NCBI GenBank assembly: GCA_964057225.1 | Contig: OZ059894.1 | Location: 17,514,476 to 17,578,475 of the forward strand | Direction: 5' to 3' | Length of the DNA: 64,000 bases | From: Auanema rhodensis | Lineage: Eukaryota > Nematoda > Chromadorea > Rhabditida > Rhabditidae | Shown: one piece after another, positions 34,808 to 51,686 of the stretch | Position numbering within the stretch: position 1 is the stretch's first letter | Layout: each line of letters begins with the position of its first letter | Position numbers and translations under genes: made by a program | The notes under the pieces: generated by a model | The model's database searches: none | Told to the model about the DNA's origin: nothing | The model's input: only the letters and a program-made list of their open reading frames with translations

Positions 34808-35894
34808 ATGATCGGCTGGCTGTTTGTTGCTTTACTTTCAGGTTCGTCAAAAACAGATTATAAAGTTGTTATTTTTTCAGAATCCTGGTGTAATATTTGG
34901 TCATACAGGATAGGAGAAGGAGCTGTACCTTATCAGAAACCGCCCGCGTATAATCCTTGTACATATCCACAAGTATGATTTATCTGTAACAAGCTTTAAA
35001 ATGTTATTATGATTTATTCAGCAAGTTTATTATTGTTATGTGAACTATTTGGAAAAATATGGTATACGACCGATTGATGGTCAACTACCTTACTTCTCTC
35101 AACTTGAGAAAGTATTAAGATATGATCTGGACTTTGTGAATATTTGCCGGTGGGAAAATTAAAGATCATAAGTATTAACATTTTTTTACAGAGACTTTGA
35201 TGATCTATCAAACTGTTTAGGAACTTCTGATACATGTATCTCTGTGGAAACATTCTCTCTTTTTACCATGAGGTTTACTTATTATGAATTCACATTTTAT
35301 ATTTCTTTAGAGAAGCAAACTTTCCGGAAGCTATTGCATATCTTCAAAATCATGCAGCTGTGGAATACGAATGCGGACCAGGACGTGCAGGTAAGAAGAG
35401 TATTAGTAAAGTCATATTATATCTTTGCAGCATTTATTTCTAATTCTCAATGTATCACAACTAATTTCCGTATGGCAACATTACCGGAACAGATGCATCA
35501 ATGTATGAAGTTGGACATTGCACAAAATTGCGAGTAAGTACTGACATATATAAAGGAGATCCCAAAATTTTTATTTTTGGAAATATTAATTTTAAAATTA
35601 TGTTATCCGGCGTACTTCAATTATAAATCTCCTTTTTAAAAATCTATTTCTATTTCCGCACATTTAAGCTTGGCAAGACAGATGGTCGACTGTGTGAAAA
35701 GCTCAATGACAGCTCAATGTGGAATTGTAGCTGGATCAGCTACGTGCGGGGCAGCAACAAACATTCTTCGTTTAGAAAATGATGTTGACGGATTCTGTAT
35801 CTTGGATTTAACTCATCAATGTAATTCATCAGTTGAGAAAATCCATTTGTATATATTCATATTTTTCTTATTTCCTTCAATACTGACCGCTTAA
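34808..35894 (+). CDS. Cysteine-rich secreted protein, possibly GPI-anchored
   Basis: Seven exons (34808-34841, 34881-34972, 35022-35149, 35192-35272, 35311-35390, 35431-35533, 35669-35894) give 247 residues. A short signal peptide (MIGWLFVALLSESWC) is followed by a repeated cysteine pattern: NPCTYPQQVYYCYVNYL, VNICRDFDDLSNCLG, YECGPGR, SQCITTNF, QMHQCMKLDIAQNC, VDCVKSSMTAQCG, SATCGAA, FCILDLTHQC. The C-terminus is hydrophobic (IHLYIFIFFLFPSILTA) and could be a GPI signal. The pattern is like nematode T20D4.11/DUF19-type extracellular proteins, but I am not sure of the family. It follows the kringle-like gene on the same strand. Confidence 0.72.
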
Positions 35895-36105
35895 GTGACA
35901 TCTCAATTCCATATTTGTATCATTTTCTGTAAACTATATTGTAAATATCTTCCCAATTCTAATAAACATATAAGGAAAGTCAAAACATTTCAAAAGATAA
36001 GAAAACCATAATCGATTTATCTTGCATGGCCAACCCTATTCACATGATTGACCTATGATATCAACAATTTGTTTGCAGTCGCCACTCTGTTGCTAACGAA
36101 GAACC

Positions 36106-37111
<1,006 letters not shown>

Positions 37112-37432
37112 AGCATATTAATCATAAGCAAATGTCATACCTCTGATTAAAGAAATATAACACAGTGTCGTTAAAAACAATTACAAATCAAATGAATCGA
37201 AACATAAAGCTAGCTTAAAATTATATTTTAGAAACTCTAACAAGCAATTCTTGAACATTAATACATATTTTCAACAAGCGGATGTTTCATTGGCGCATTA
37301 AAGGTTCACATCCTAACATGTGCCAATATTTTCTTTTTCCCGCCAAATGGTATATTAGTATGGAATTCTTCGTTTTCTCTATCTATTTCAAATTGTTTTC
37401 GTACTTAAAATGCTAAATTTTGTTCTCTACAG
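37112..37432. promoter_or_regulatory. Upstream region of CCDC97/GYF pair with acceptor at start
   Basis: 321 AT-rich bases. The CCDC97 ATG at 37433 is preceded directly by TTCTCTACAG, a trans-splice-like acceptor. Confidence 0.45.
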
Positions 37433-38567
37433 ATGAATGTCGGACCTGAAAAGTTGTTTGAAAAAATTTTATCACACGACAACGTCTTCTATGTTCACCA
37501 GCAATTTACAGATCCTGATTTAACTAGAGAAGACCGTTTGAAAATTTTGTTAGACCTTTTTCAAAATAATCAGCGATTATTTCTGCAGAGGTATTTTCTA
37601 ATAAAGTTAGCTGCGTTATCTCATTTTTTTAGCTTAGGTATGAACAATATATAGAACCAGCAGATTGTTCGATTTTCGAAAATCTGAGGGTTGATCAAGA
37701 TGTTGCACTGATTCTTAATCGCGTGGAAAGAAAGAAAGAAAAAAACCCAAAGATTGAAGTTAATTAATTTTTAAAAGTTTTATTAGGTGTTTCTCGCTTC
37801 AGATTCGTAATCGTAGATATATTGCTCTCCAAAAATTAAAGAATACCGAATATTTCACAGACAAGAAGATGCGCGAAAGAGAACCGTACTTGTACGATGT
37901 GATGATTGGACGTTTTTTGGATAAAACAGGTTTTTCTATATTTAAGAAATTTAAATATGTATATTTAAGAATCTTTGAAGTTGCGACCCACAGTTGATTG
38001 TAGTACCCGTTCTGGTTGGTCTGGTCTACTCTCTGAATTCGAAATGGAAGAGGAAATCGCACAGAGACGTAATGCACAAAAAGTATATTACGAGGGAAAA
38101 GATGTATGGAATTGAAATTTCGTTTCATCTTCAATAAGATAATGTTTCAGGATGATGACTCCGAAAAATACAAACGTTTTTTTGCCCATGTTCAAAATGC
38201 TATGGAAAATGAACAGGAAAATGAGCCGATGGAAAATGTGTCAGAATTGAAAGAAGAGATAGAACGCATAAGCCAAGAGGTTCTAAATTCACGAAGTTCT
38301 AAATTGAAATTGAATATTTAGGAAGCACAGGCTATGGGAACTGGTGGGGAAGAACGCCCAGATGTGCTTAGAGATGAATTTACGTCATACATGTATGAAC
38401 GTTTTCTTGATGGTAAAGACTCTCCGTAAGTCTTAAATGAAGAAAATATACATTATTACTTCTCTTTCAGATTTTTCGATTATTCTACTGTTGATGGTGC
38501 CGAAAATGATGCTTATGATGATATTAAAACGAGAGATGAAGAAGAAGAGTGGTTTAACGATGATTAA
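37433..38567 (+). CDS. CCDC97: CCDC97-like protein
   Basis: ATG 37433 to TAA 38565-38567, six or seven exons. The N-terminus MNVGPEKLFEKILSHDN is followed by NRRYIALQKLKNTEYFTDKK and MREREPYLYDVMIGRFLDK. The C-terminal block RDEFTSYMYERFLDGKDSPF, FDYSTVD and DEEEEWFNDD is the family hallmark (DUF2052). The human homologue associates with the SF3b splicing complex. An internal acidic helix (MENEQENEPMENVSELKEEI) lies between. The gene ends 179 bases before the GYF gene on the same strand, suggesting an operon. Confidence 0.9.
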
Positions 38568-38746
38568 TTCTTTTTCTAACTTGATGTACATCATCTTATT
38601 ATTTGATGCATATCATCTTATAATGTATATAGTATTTTCCTGTTATTTTGTGTTTATTTAAATGGTTTTTCTATTACGACCATCCATACCTAGTTTTTTA
38701 AAATTTTTATTTAATCATTTCACTGTTTTAGGGTAGGATTTTAGAT

Positions 38747-39600
38747 ATGAATAAGCCAGAGGGAGTTAAGTGGTATTATCATGGTCCTGATAATAAGGTT
38801 CACGGTAAATATTTTATTGTGTAAATATTAAGTATCTATTGTGCTTTAGGCCCCTACCATGCCAAGGAGATGCTCATGTGGACGCAGACGGGTTATTTCA
38901 AAGAAAATCTTCTGATTCGAACTGAGCATGAGGATGTTTTCCGAACTTTAGGAGAATGGAACCGCTTGGCAGGCGGAAAAGTTAGTGTCATTAAATAAAT
39001 GTTATTTAAATATCTGATTTAGTTGCCATTCTTATTACCTGTATTATCAATGGATCATATGTTAGCTACATTATCTCAACCAGCAACTCCCATGATGATG
39101 GTGCCCCCGGGATTGGCTCCTCCATTTCCTCCACCAATGAGGTATTTGCATTAAATGCTCAAGATTTTTTGTATCTGCATCATTTTAGATATCCCAATGG
39201 AGCTTACATGAATATGCCCCCAAATGTTGTACCCTCAAGTCAACCACCATCAGAGCCTATTGATGCTGGCAGTTTATGTCACACCCCTGATAGCGACCAA
39301 GAATTGAACCATCAAGTAACTTTATTTTCAATATTTTTATAAATATATCTGTCAGTTCATTTCTCAGGAAACCTTAAACGGTGGTGTTCATAGGCATGCA
39401 GCGGTGATGACAGCACCGCAAACAAAATCTATAGGCTGTGGTACTGAGACCACAATGAAAAACGCTGAATGCCAAACGACACCTATAATCGTTAGTTTTT
39501 TATTATTTTTGCTTTTTTACATACCTGGTTTCAGTTGAACAGTAAGGATGCTGCTCGTTTGCTCTCAGAGATGCTTGGGCAGAAAGTTCACGTCACCTAA
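38747..39600 (+). CDS. Small GYF-domain protein
   Basis: Six exons or so from ATG 38747 to TAA 39598-39600, roughly 230 residues. The GYF domain is at the N-terminus: KWYYHGPDNKVHGPYHAKEM, then MWTQTGYFKENLLIRTEHED and GEWNRLAGG. The hallmark W-x-Y-...-GP-Y/F-...-W-...-GYF is complete, so it should bind proline-rich peptides. The rest is proline/methionine-rich (PPGLAPPFPPPMRYPNG) and ends KDAARLLSEMLGQKVHVT. It is much shorter than GIGYF proteins or C. elegans GYF-1, and may be a shortened paralogue. It begins two bases after a TTTTAG acceptor and follows CCDC97 closely. Confidence 0.82.
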
Positions 39601-40182
39601 TTTGTTATTTTTCTGAATTTTTTAAAGGTTTTGAGCTTTTTTATTTCATTTTACACTTTTTTTTCTCATATTTGATATGTTTCAATGTCTGTTGGAAAAT
39701 ATTTCATTTGACTACCTTTGCACATTCTTCGTACGATATTATACGGCGATATTTTTTGTGATCTTGATACCAATCCTTAGCACATTTTCATATGCACTTT
39801 TTTACATTTTCTATTCCTGGATTAGTTGTTCTTGATCTTTGTCATTGCCGGTTTAATCTCTATCCTACGAGTCCTAGTGACTGATGCTTGTTCCATGTGC
39901 GTTTAAGAACTAATCCAATATAAAAGTTAATAGTTAATGTTGTTTTGCCAGTATATATGAAAAACAAAAGCCGTCTATCACAACAAAATAAAAACAGGAT
40001 CATATTCAACCGATTCTTAGCATGTTAAAAATAAAATGAGTGATATTCACGTGTGGATGCCGTGACATTTCAACACTGTTGGTTGTCACGGGTAATTCGA
40101 AAATTTTAAGCGAGGTATAACGTGTCAAAGAAATATTATGAGAAATTGAAGGTTGAAAACATACTATTGTATCCCAGAGAAT

Positions 40183-40256
40183 GTGTGCTTCTAGCGCAGT
40201 GGTATGCGTCAATCTTTCTAGTTTAAACATGCCTGGTTCGATATCCGTTAGGTGCA
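40183..40256 (+). pseudogene. Degenerate tRNA-like element (tRNA pseudogene or SINE head)
   Basis: A perfect A box TAGCGCAGTGG (40192-40202) is followed 32 bases later by a near-perfect B box GGTTCGATATCC (40235-40246). The ends can form a seven-pair acceptor stem with G-T pairs, and the D stem GCGC/GCGT pairs. The anticodon stem does not pair and the T stem is weak, so it cannot be a working tRNA. A tRNA-derived SINE or dead tRNA fits best. Confidence 0.45.
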
Positions 40257-40330
40257 TTCTACCACAGTTCACGACTCAATATTGATTGGGAACTATTTCA
40301 CGAATGCGATAGTAATAAGATCGTTCGAAG

Positions 40331-40360
40331 ACCCCCTGATTACTATTCAGTCTGAGGGGT
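40331..40360. repeat. Nested hairpin downstream of the tRNA-like element
   Basis: ACCCC (40331-40335) pairs with GGGGT (40356-40360) and CTGA (40336-40339) with TCAG (40347-40350), leaving a seven-base loop and a one-sided bulge. Confidence 0.45.
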
Positions 40361-41528
40361 TCAAAACGTCTCTACACTTTTTAAACCCTCTCAGTTAAAA
40401 ATAAGAATTATATTTTACGCTTTGGGAACACTTAGTTTTCTGTAGTCATTAAGTTTTAGTTTTTTTCTCGTTGTCATTCACAACTTACAGGTGTATTTAT
40501 ATGGCGACACTTTTTCAAAACAACAATGTTTACATCGACTAGAGGCAAAATGTACATGATTTTTTCAACATTGAACATCTACATCAAATGGCTTCAGGCG
40601 GAACCAACTTTTCTAATCCTCGATAACTTAATTCGACTCTGCTAGTGTAGTCGGGAATCATGATATCGATTTTAGTTGAATAGAACATTAATGCTCCCGA
40701 ACCTCAACATAAAGCTACAATAATATGACAGTTCAGAAAACAAATAGCATTGTTCATTTGTATAAAATAATTAGTTAATCATTTGCTTTTTAAGAAGTTT
40801 ATGGAAAACTAGCTGTCAAGGAAAAACATTAATAAAATATTTTACTTAAACAACGTTGTGTACTATTAAACCAGGGTAAGACAATTCTCGCTTTGAAATC
40901 GGGCAGTGAATATTACCACACTAATAAAAGACTAGGAGAACGAGAAGTGAGGCATTGGGTCCAAGAAACAAAAAAATCTACTGGAAGAGGGTCGGTGTGC
41001 TTTAAAAAGAAGAGAGCTATTTAGTATATATATATTTATATATATAGCATGAACGCCATAAAACACGCATACACGAAGAGATGTTCATGATCTATTAAAT
41101 ATATTACACAATGAAAACGTCAGTAAGAGGTAAAAACGTACGACAGCCAATAAAGACTAATATATTAAGAATACCGGAGTTTCAGACAAATACGAAAGCA
41201 ACGTTACATTAAATAAGTGCTATATGGACTAAAACACTACTTCTAGTTTGTTTTACGTATTACCAAAGAAGCAATCGTCACAAGCTCCTCATATGAACAA
41301 CAAACTTTGAGGCGTCCATGATTATGGAAGTCTGCTTATATGTAAATAGTAGAAGCTATATCGCAGTTAACCGGATTTGAATGGCTAAAAAATAATTTTG
41401 CGCTTTTTTTGTGAGCTTTCCCATCACATGTCAAAAATCTTACTTGGAAGACGCAAGGAGAGGACGAGAGTAAATAAAACGTACAGACACAAATAGGGCG
41501 ATAACTCCTTGTAAGACATTTACAAGAC

Positions 41529-44117
<2,589 letters not shown>

Positions 44118-44698
44118 TGCAGCCACACAGAGGTTAATCCAAAAGAAATACGGCTGATTTCACTAAGAAAAGAACAGCTACAGATGAACAATTAAATAAA
44201 CAAAAAAAACAAAAATTATAACCTTCAAGCTTTAATAGAGTCTAATAAAATAATAAATGAGATAGAAGAATTATAAGTAAAATAAAATTAAAATGAGTAG
44301 AAATCAGAGGATGAGCAAAGTGCCCCGCCGCCATTCAACGTTATTTTCCTGTACCACCTTTAACTGTCTGGGCTCTCCAAAACAAACTGCTCTCTCTTTC
44401 ATTTTCTTCTCTGAACCACTGTGCAGACGCTCACATTGGTCGCGTTGCGGTTTGGCATTGTCAATGGAGCGCATGTTCCTGATAGTGTGTTAATGCGCAG
44501 TCATTGATTTTTCGAAGTGTGCGGCTCAATTACCATCATTTTATTAATTTATTGCTTTATATACTATTTTCTACTATTCTTTTTTCTTTATTTTTCTTAT
44601 AGTGTAGTGCTATATGGTTGCTATTTGTTTTATTATATTTATCAAGGAAACATGTATTATTCAGCATTTATAGTTAATTATCTTTTACTATATTCAGA
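44118..44698. promoter_or_regulatory. Divergent promoter region of PP2A-B56 and CWC15
   Basis: 581 bases between two opposed start codons. The middle (44300-44480) is GC-richer and probably carries the shared promoter. TATATTCAG one base before the CWC15 ATG is a trans-splice-like acceptor. Confidence 0.45.
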
Positions 44699-45533
44699 AT
44701 GACTACTGCTCATAGACCTACGTTTAATCCAGCTAGAGGAGGAATGGGACGTGGAGAGGGAGATCTCTCCAAGTTGTCCCAACAGTACTCTTCGAAGGAT
44801 ATGCCTTCGCATACATCATTAAAATACAGAATGCCTGGACAAGGAACCGAGGAAGAAATCCGTCGCAAGGTATTGTAAGAATTAAAATCACGTTAAATTA
44901 AATTATTTTACAGGATCTCCGCCGTGAACTTGAAGATAAAGAAAAAACTGCGATCCGTGATAGAAAGTCTAAAGATTCTAGCAGTGCCAAGAAGCCAAGA
45001 TTAGAAGAAATTTCACAAGGAACCACAATTGATGCTGATGAGCCTTATGACGAAGTATGTTGTATTCAATAAACAGTATCTCATGCTCAATTTTAGCCGG
45101 ATTCAGATGAAGATTCAGATGATGATGAAGATGATACAGCTGCATTGATGGCTGAATTAGAAAGAATTAAGAAAGAAAGAGCAGCAGAAAAAGCAGAAAA
45201 GGAAGATAAGGATAGAGAACGGGAGGTATAACTGTTCTATCTTGAAATCTATTTTTAAGCTCTAATCTTGTAGGAAAATATTAGAATGGAAAATATATTA
45301 AGTGGTAATCCCCTTCTGAATGAGAATAAAGAATCAGAAGAGTTCAAAGTAAAAAGGAGATGGGATGACGATGTAGTCTTTAAAAATTGTGCCAAAGGTA
45401 TGATAATGCGTTTGTTCTCTATTTTTTACATTGACTTTAAGGAATTGATGAAAGGAAAAAGGAATCAGCTTTTATCAACGATGCTATTCGATCAGAGTTT
45501 CATCGCAAGTTTATGGACAAGTATATTAAATAA
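44699..45533 (+). CDS. CWC15: Spliceosome-associated protein CWC15
   Basis: Five or six exons from ATG 44699 to TAA 45531-45533, about 220 residues. The N-terminus [20 protein letters not shown], the stretch [17 protein letters not shown], the acidic [20 protein letters not shown] and the C-terminus [17 protein letters not shown] plus [13 protein letters not shown] match CWC15 almost residue for residue. It is part of the Prp19/CDC5L (NTC) spliceosome complex in the nucleus. Confidence 0.96.
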
Positions 45534-46048
45534 AATGATCATTCACTTTTGTTTATCTATTCACTGTTGTGTTTGAAATAATGTTCAAGACCTCCTCGTT
45601 CCTGGTCTCATCTGTATTGATTTCGAAATGATTCATCCGTTTAAATTGAATAAAACGGCACGTATAAGCGAACTCTTTTATTTCTCAAAAGTTGCAACCT
45701 TTAAATACATATTACATAAATATGTATGCACTGTTTAAAGTACGTGTGGATGGGTCCGCTGTGCCTACCTGTGCTTCCTGTGTAATAGATAAAGAAATAC
45801 AAATTCTTATCGTACTTAGCAGCTATTGGCTCTCAGTTAATGATACGATTAGCCTACAACCGCTAATGGCAATATTTATTATTCTTCGTTTTTTTTCAAT
45901 TTATCAGATATACAAAAAAAAGATAGTAAAATTCAATTATTTCATGTAAGGAATTGTAAAATGTGTTTATCGATTGAAGCAATTGTTTGTTTTTTTGTCT
46001 AAAATTATACCATTTCTTATCATTCCAGAGGAGGATTGAGCCTGACCA
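45534..46048. other. Spacer between CWC15 and the SLC37 transporter
   Basis: AT-rich. A six-base inverted repeat CCGTTT..AAACGG occurs near 45638-45659. An acceptor-like TTCCAG ends at 46028, about 20 bases before the next start. No exon seen. Confidence 0.4.
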
Positions 46049-48421
46049 ATGGCGCATCGTATATCTAGGAAGTTAATTGTATTTATTGTTACTTTCTGCA
46101 GGTTTAAAAGAGTATATATTTTTTAATACATTTCTTTTGAAGTTATGGCCTATACCACTCAAGCAGAAAAACTTTGAGTGGTGTTAAATCATCCGTAAAA
46201 GAAGATTGGCTAAGCAATTCTACTCATCCAGTAAGTGTTTATTGAATTGTAGTTGTCTTTTGTTTTTTATTCTATTTACAATCATTCAAATTGTTATGAT
46301 ATGTATGCTAAGTTATGGTTTGATCGCCGATAAAAAATACGACTACCTTATGATTTGCGCATAACAAAACATGAGTACTTGAATTATCATAATGTTCTGC
46401 CAGATACAATAGTGATTATAGACTCATTCTTAACTGTTAAATTTTATGTTCTAAAATTAGCTTTTCAGCCGTTTTTTCAAAATGAAAACGATGCAAAAAA
46501 CTTTCTCGGTGCTTTGGACGCTATCTTCATGGCTTTTTATGCAGGGGTGAAATATTTTTTTCTGGATCAGTTTTGTTATATTGTTTTTTCAGGCTTTATT
46601 TTTCTGGGGATGGCTTGGCGATCGGTTCAATCCAAAAAAAGTTGTTGCTGCAGGAATGATAGGGTCAGCTGTGACAGTAAGTAATATATCTTTATATGAT
46701 CGATAGTGAAACATATACGAAGTGATAACAAACTATATATGAATGTTTTTGAACACTTTTTTACATTTGAAAGTTTGATTATATGATTACGTTCGGCCAC
46801 TCTCCGCCTTTTTAGTATTCCATATAACATGAGCATGCAAATGTTTTTCACGTATCACGTGAATGTCTAACTGTTGCTTTCGGTGAAAAATAGTAATACT
46901 CTCAAAACTGAATACAATTGAAAATAAAAACAAAAGAAAGATTTTTAATTTTTAGTTAACTTTATTTGGTGCTTTCCCTAAATGGATGTCCTTCTACAGT
47001 GTTCCATATTATATATTTATGTACATCTTGTTTGGTATAGTACAAGCGTGTGGATGGCCAAGTGAAATTGCTATTATGGTCAGTTGATGCAAGAACATTC
47101 GCTATACTTGAAAATTGCAGGCTAATTGGTTTGGTGCATCCAACAGAGGATTTATTATGGGTGTTTGGGCAGCTTGTCAGCCTGTAGGAAACATTTTTGG
47201 TTCAATGTTGACAGCTATTATCTTACCGTTAGGATACGAGGTATTTTTTAACTATGATTTTCATTTTATGGCCTGACTCTTAGTATACATTTGTTGTTAA
47301 TTCTGCACTGATATATGTCGGAGCCTTAGTTGTACTTTTTGGAATTGATAGCAGACCAGATCCTGATTATCATGAAATAGATTATGAAACAGGTCATGAG
47401 AGGTAATGACAATTGTGATTTTGACAATAATTAAGAATCTTATTTTAGAACAACTACTGTTGAATCTGAGGGAGAACCAATAGGATTTTTAAGAGCTATT
47501 CTCTTACCTGGGGTTTTAGCTGTAATTTTAAAATAATATCTCTGATTTGAAAAAAATTATTTTTTTCTTCTAGTATTGCTTATGTAATGCTTGTCTCAAA
47601 TTGGTCAATTATGCATTTTTCTTCTGGTTACCGCTATACCTTACAGATGCATATCATTGGTCTGAAGCCCAAGTTTATTCTATTTAATATAATTTATATT
47701 CATTAGTATACATTACAGGCTGATCAGTTAAGTATCTGGTATGATGTAGGTGGAATTATAGGAAGTGTCGCAGGAGGATATATTTCCGTATATGACAAAT
47801 TTATCTACTTGCTTCGAAGCATTTTGTTTTAGGATAAAATGGGATGTAGAACTCCGTTGATTGTGGCAATGCTTGTCTGTTCTTTAGGTGCACTAATGGT
47901 TTATGCTGATATAGGTTTGTTTTTGGTTATAAATCTATGTGTTGTACGTTTGAGTTTAGGTGCTAATATGCTTTTGAATGCCTTAGTAATGACGGTTGTA
48001 GGAATAACTATTTCTGGACCATATAACTTAATTGTTGGTTCAATTTCTATAGATTTAGGTTCTCAACCTATCTTAGCTGGAAATTCTCAGGTTAGTCCTA
48101 ATTAGGATATAGCATATAGATTTATTCAGGCAATGTCGACGGTTTCGGGATTACTGGATGGAACGGGATCTACTGGCAGTGCTTTAGGACAAATTCTAAT
48201 ACCCATAGTTCAAAATTCATTGGGATGGAAGACTGTATTCTACCTTTTCATATCTTTGGTTATCACCTCATTTGAATTTTGTTTATTTTACTTTGACAAT
48301 TTAGAATGGAATTGCGATCCTTTGTATTTTGAAGAGATGCATACTGGATCTTAAGTCTCTTAGACGTTATCCAACCGAGCAGACTCCTTTGCTCACCGAA
48401 GAGAACGATCATGAAGACTAA
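46049..48421 (+). CDS. SLC37-family sugar-phosphate transporter (SLC37A3-like)
   Basis: About twelve exons, ATG 46049, TAA 48419-48421. Major-facilitator signatures of SLC37: YGLYHSSRKTLSGVKSS, NFLGALDAIFMAFYAG, WGWLGDRFNPKKVVAAGM, ACGWPSEIAIMANWFG, GVWAACQPVGNIFGSML, NACLKLVNYAFFFWLPLYLT, ADQLSIWYDVGGIIGS and STVSGLLDGTGSTGSALGQ. I chose a last intron at 48259-48304, because it restores the final helix and opens a frame ending RRYPTEQTPLLTEENDHED; unspliced reading would stop earlier at 48352. The EQTPLL tail is an acidic dileucine motif of the kind that sends membrane proteins to lysosomes. Members exchange sugar phosphates in ER or lysosome; SLC37A3 exports bisphosphonate from lysosomes. 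Confidence 0.9.
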
Positions 48422-49439
48422 CATTAATATAACTTTTGGGGATAGTTCAATTAAAATTGTCTGTGATTTTTTGGAAATTTAGTTAATGTACGATGCTGAT
48501 ATTTGTATTTATACTGGAGATTTTAAACCATATTTTAACACTTGCCTACCATTCATTGTTTCTTTATATAATATATTGAAATTGTAGGCTTTCTAATACG
48601 GTTGATATAAATTTTGTATTTTGTGATTCTTATTACAAGCTAACTGTGAGTCTATGTTCACAACATTCTCTTTGTTTATAATGAATCTCGTCGACATCCT
48701 TTGAGCTGCCGCCTGTTGAGGTTAAATGACCACGCCTCTATTTGGTTGCAACTTCAGTTCTTAAGATTCAACGTGATCAGAGATTTTTTTCTCATTCTGT
48801 CAACCAACCTTATAACCTTTGAATGAAAAAAACTCTTAGACATCTCTGATAAAAAATCATCTCTTGTGCTATCTCAAGAGACTGAAGAGTTTTCTGTTAT
48901 GATTCAGATTCATTGTCGTCCTTCTATGTGATTGTGTGTTATGTATGTGTGTTATGTGTATGTGTGCGCATGAGTGAAAATTTTGGCAGTCCAGTCCTAT
49001 TTTGGTCATTTTGATCTGATATTCAAACAGTATGTCAGAAACCCTGTCATATTGCTATCACAATCGTTTTTCCACTAAAGTCTTTCTCATACAAATCTGC
49101 TGAAGCTGCTCGTGGTTCTGACAGATAAAAATCATTTACTGACAGGTAGTCATGATCCTCAGTAGACATTTTCATATCTTCTTTGGCATTGCCAAATAGA
49201 TAATATACTGGACTGAGAATAGTAAGAGATGTGCCAGACTGTTTGGCCTGCCCAGTTTGGATGAACTATGTCTGAAGGTCAATCCCACTATCACATACTC
49301 AAAAAGTTCATTCTTTCTATGTTTAGTTTTTTTTATAGGTTTCTTTTTCAAATTTTATGTGTTTTATGGCTTTTCTTCTATTATATTGTTGAGAAATGTT
49401 GCTTTATGTTTTTTCCTCTTGAAAGAATAAGTATTACAG
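48422..49439. other. Intergenic upstream of the Kruppel-like factor
   Basis: Mixed composition. Contains a TGTGTTATGTGTATGTGTG run near 48940-48970 and a CCACGCCTC box at 48731-48739. The KLF ATG at 49440 follows GTATTACAG directly, a trans-splice-like acceptor. An ORF from 49268 is hydrophobic and not believed. Confidence 0.4.

Positions 49440-51686
<2,247 letters not shown>

Larger units (their letters stand above)
39601..41528. other. Convergent intergenic region between GYF and PP2A-B56
   Basis: Contains a degenerate tRNA-like element and a hairpin (listed). An ORF on the minus strand (40006-40272) overlaps the tRNA-like element and is not believed. A short TA run is at about 41023-41045. 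Otherwise nothing supported. Confidence 0.4.

Noticed and set aside
40006-40272. 88-codon minus-strand ORF
   Set aside because: Overlaps the tRNA-like element; the frame is open by chance.
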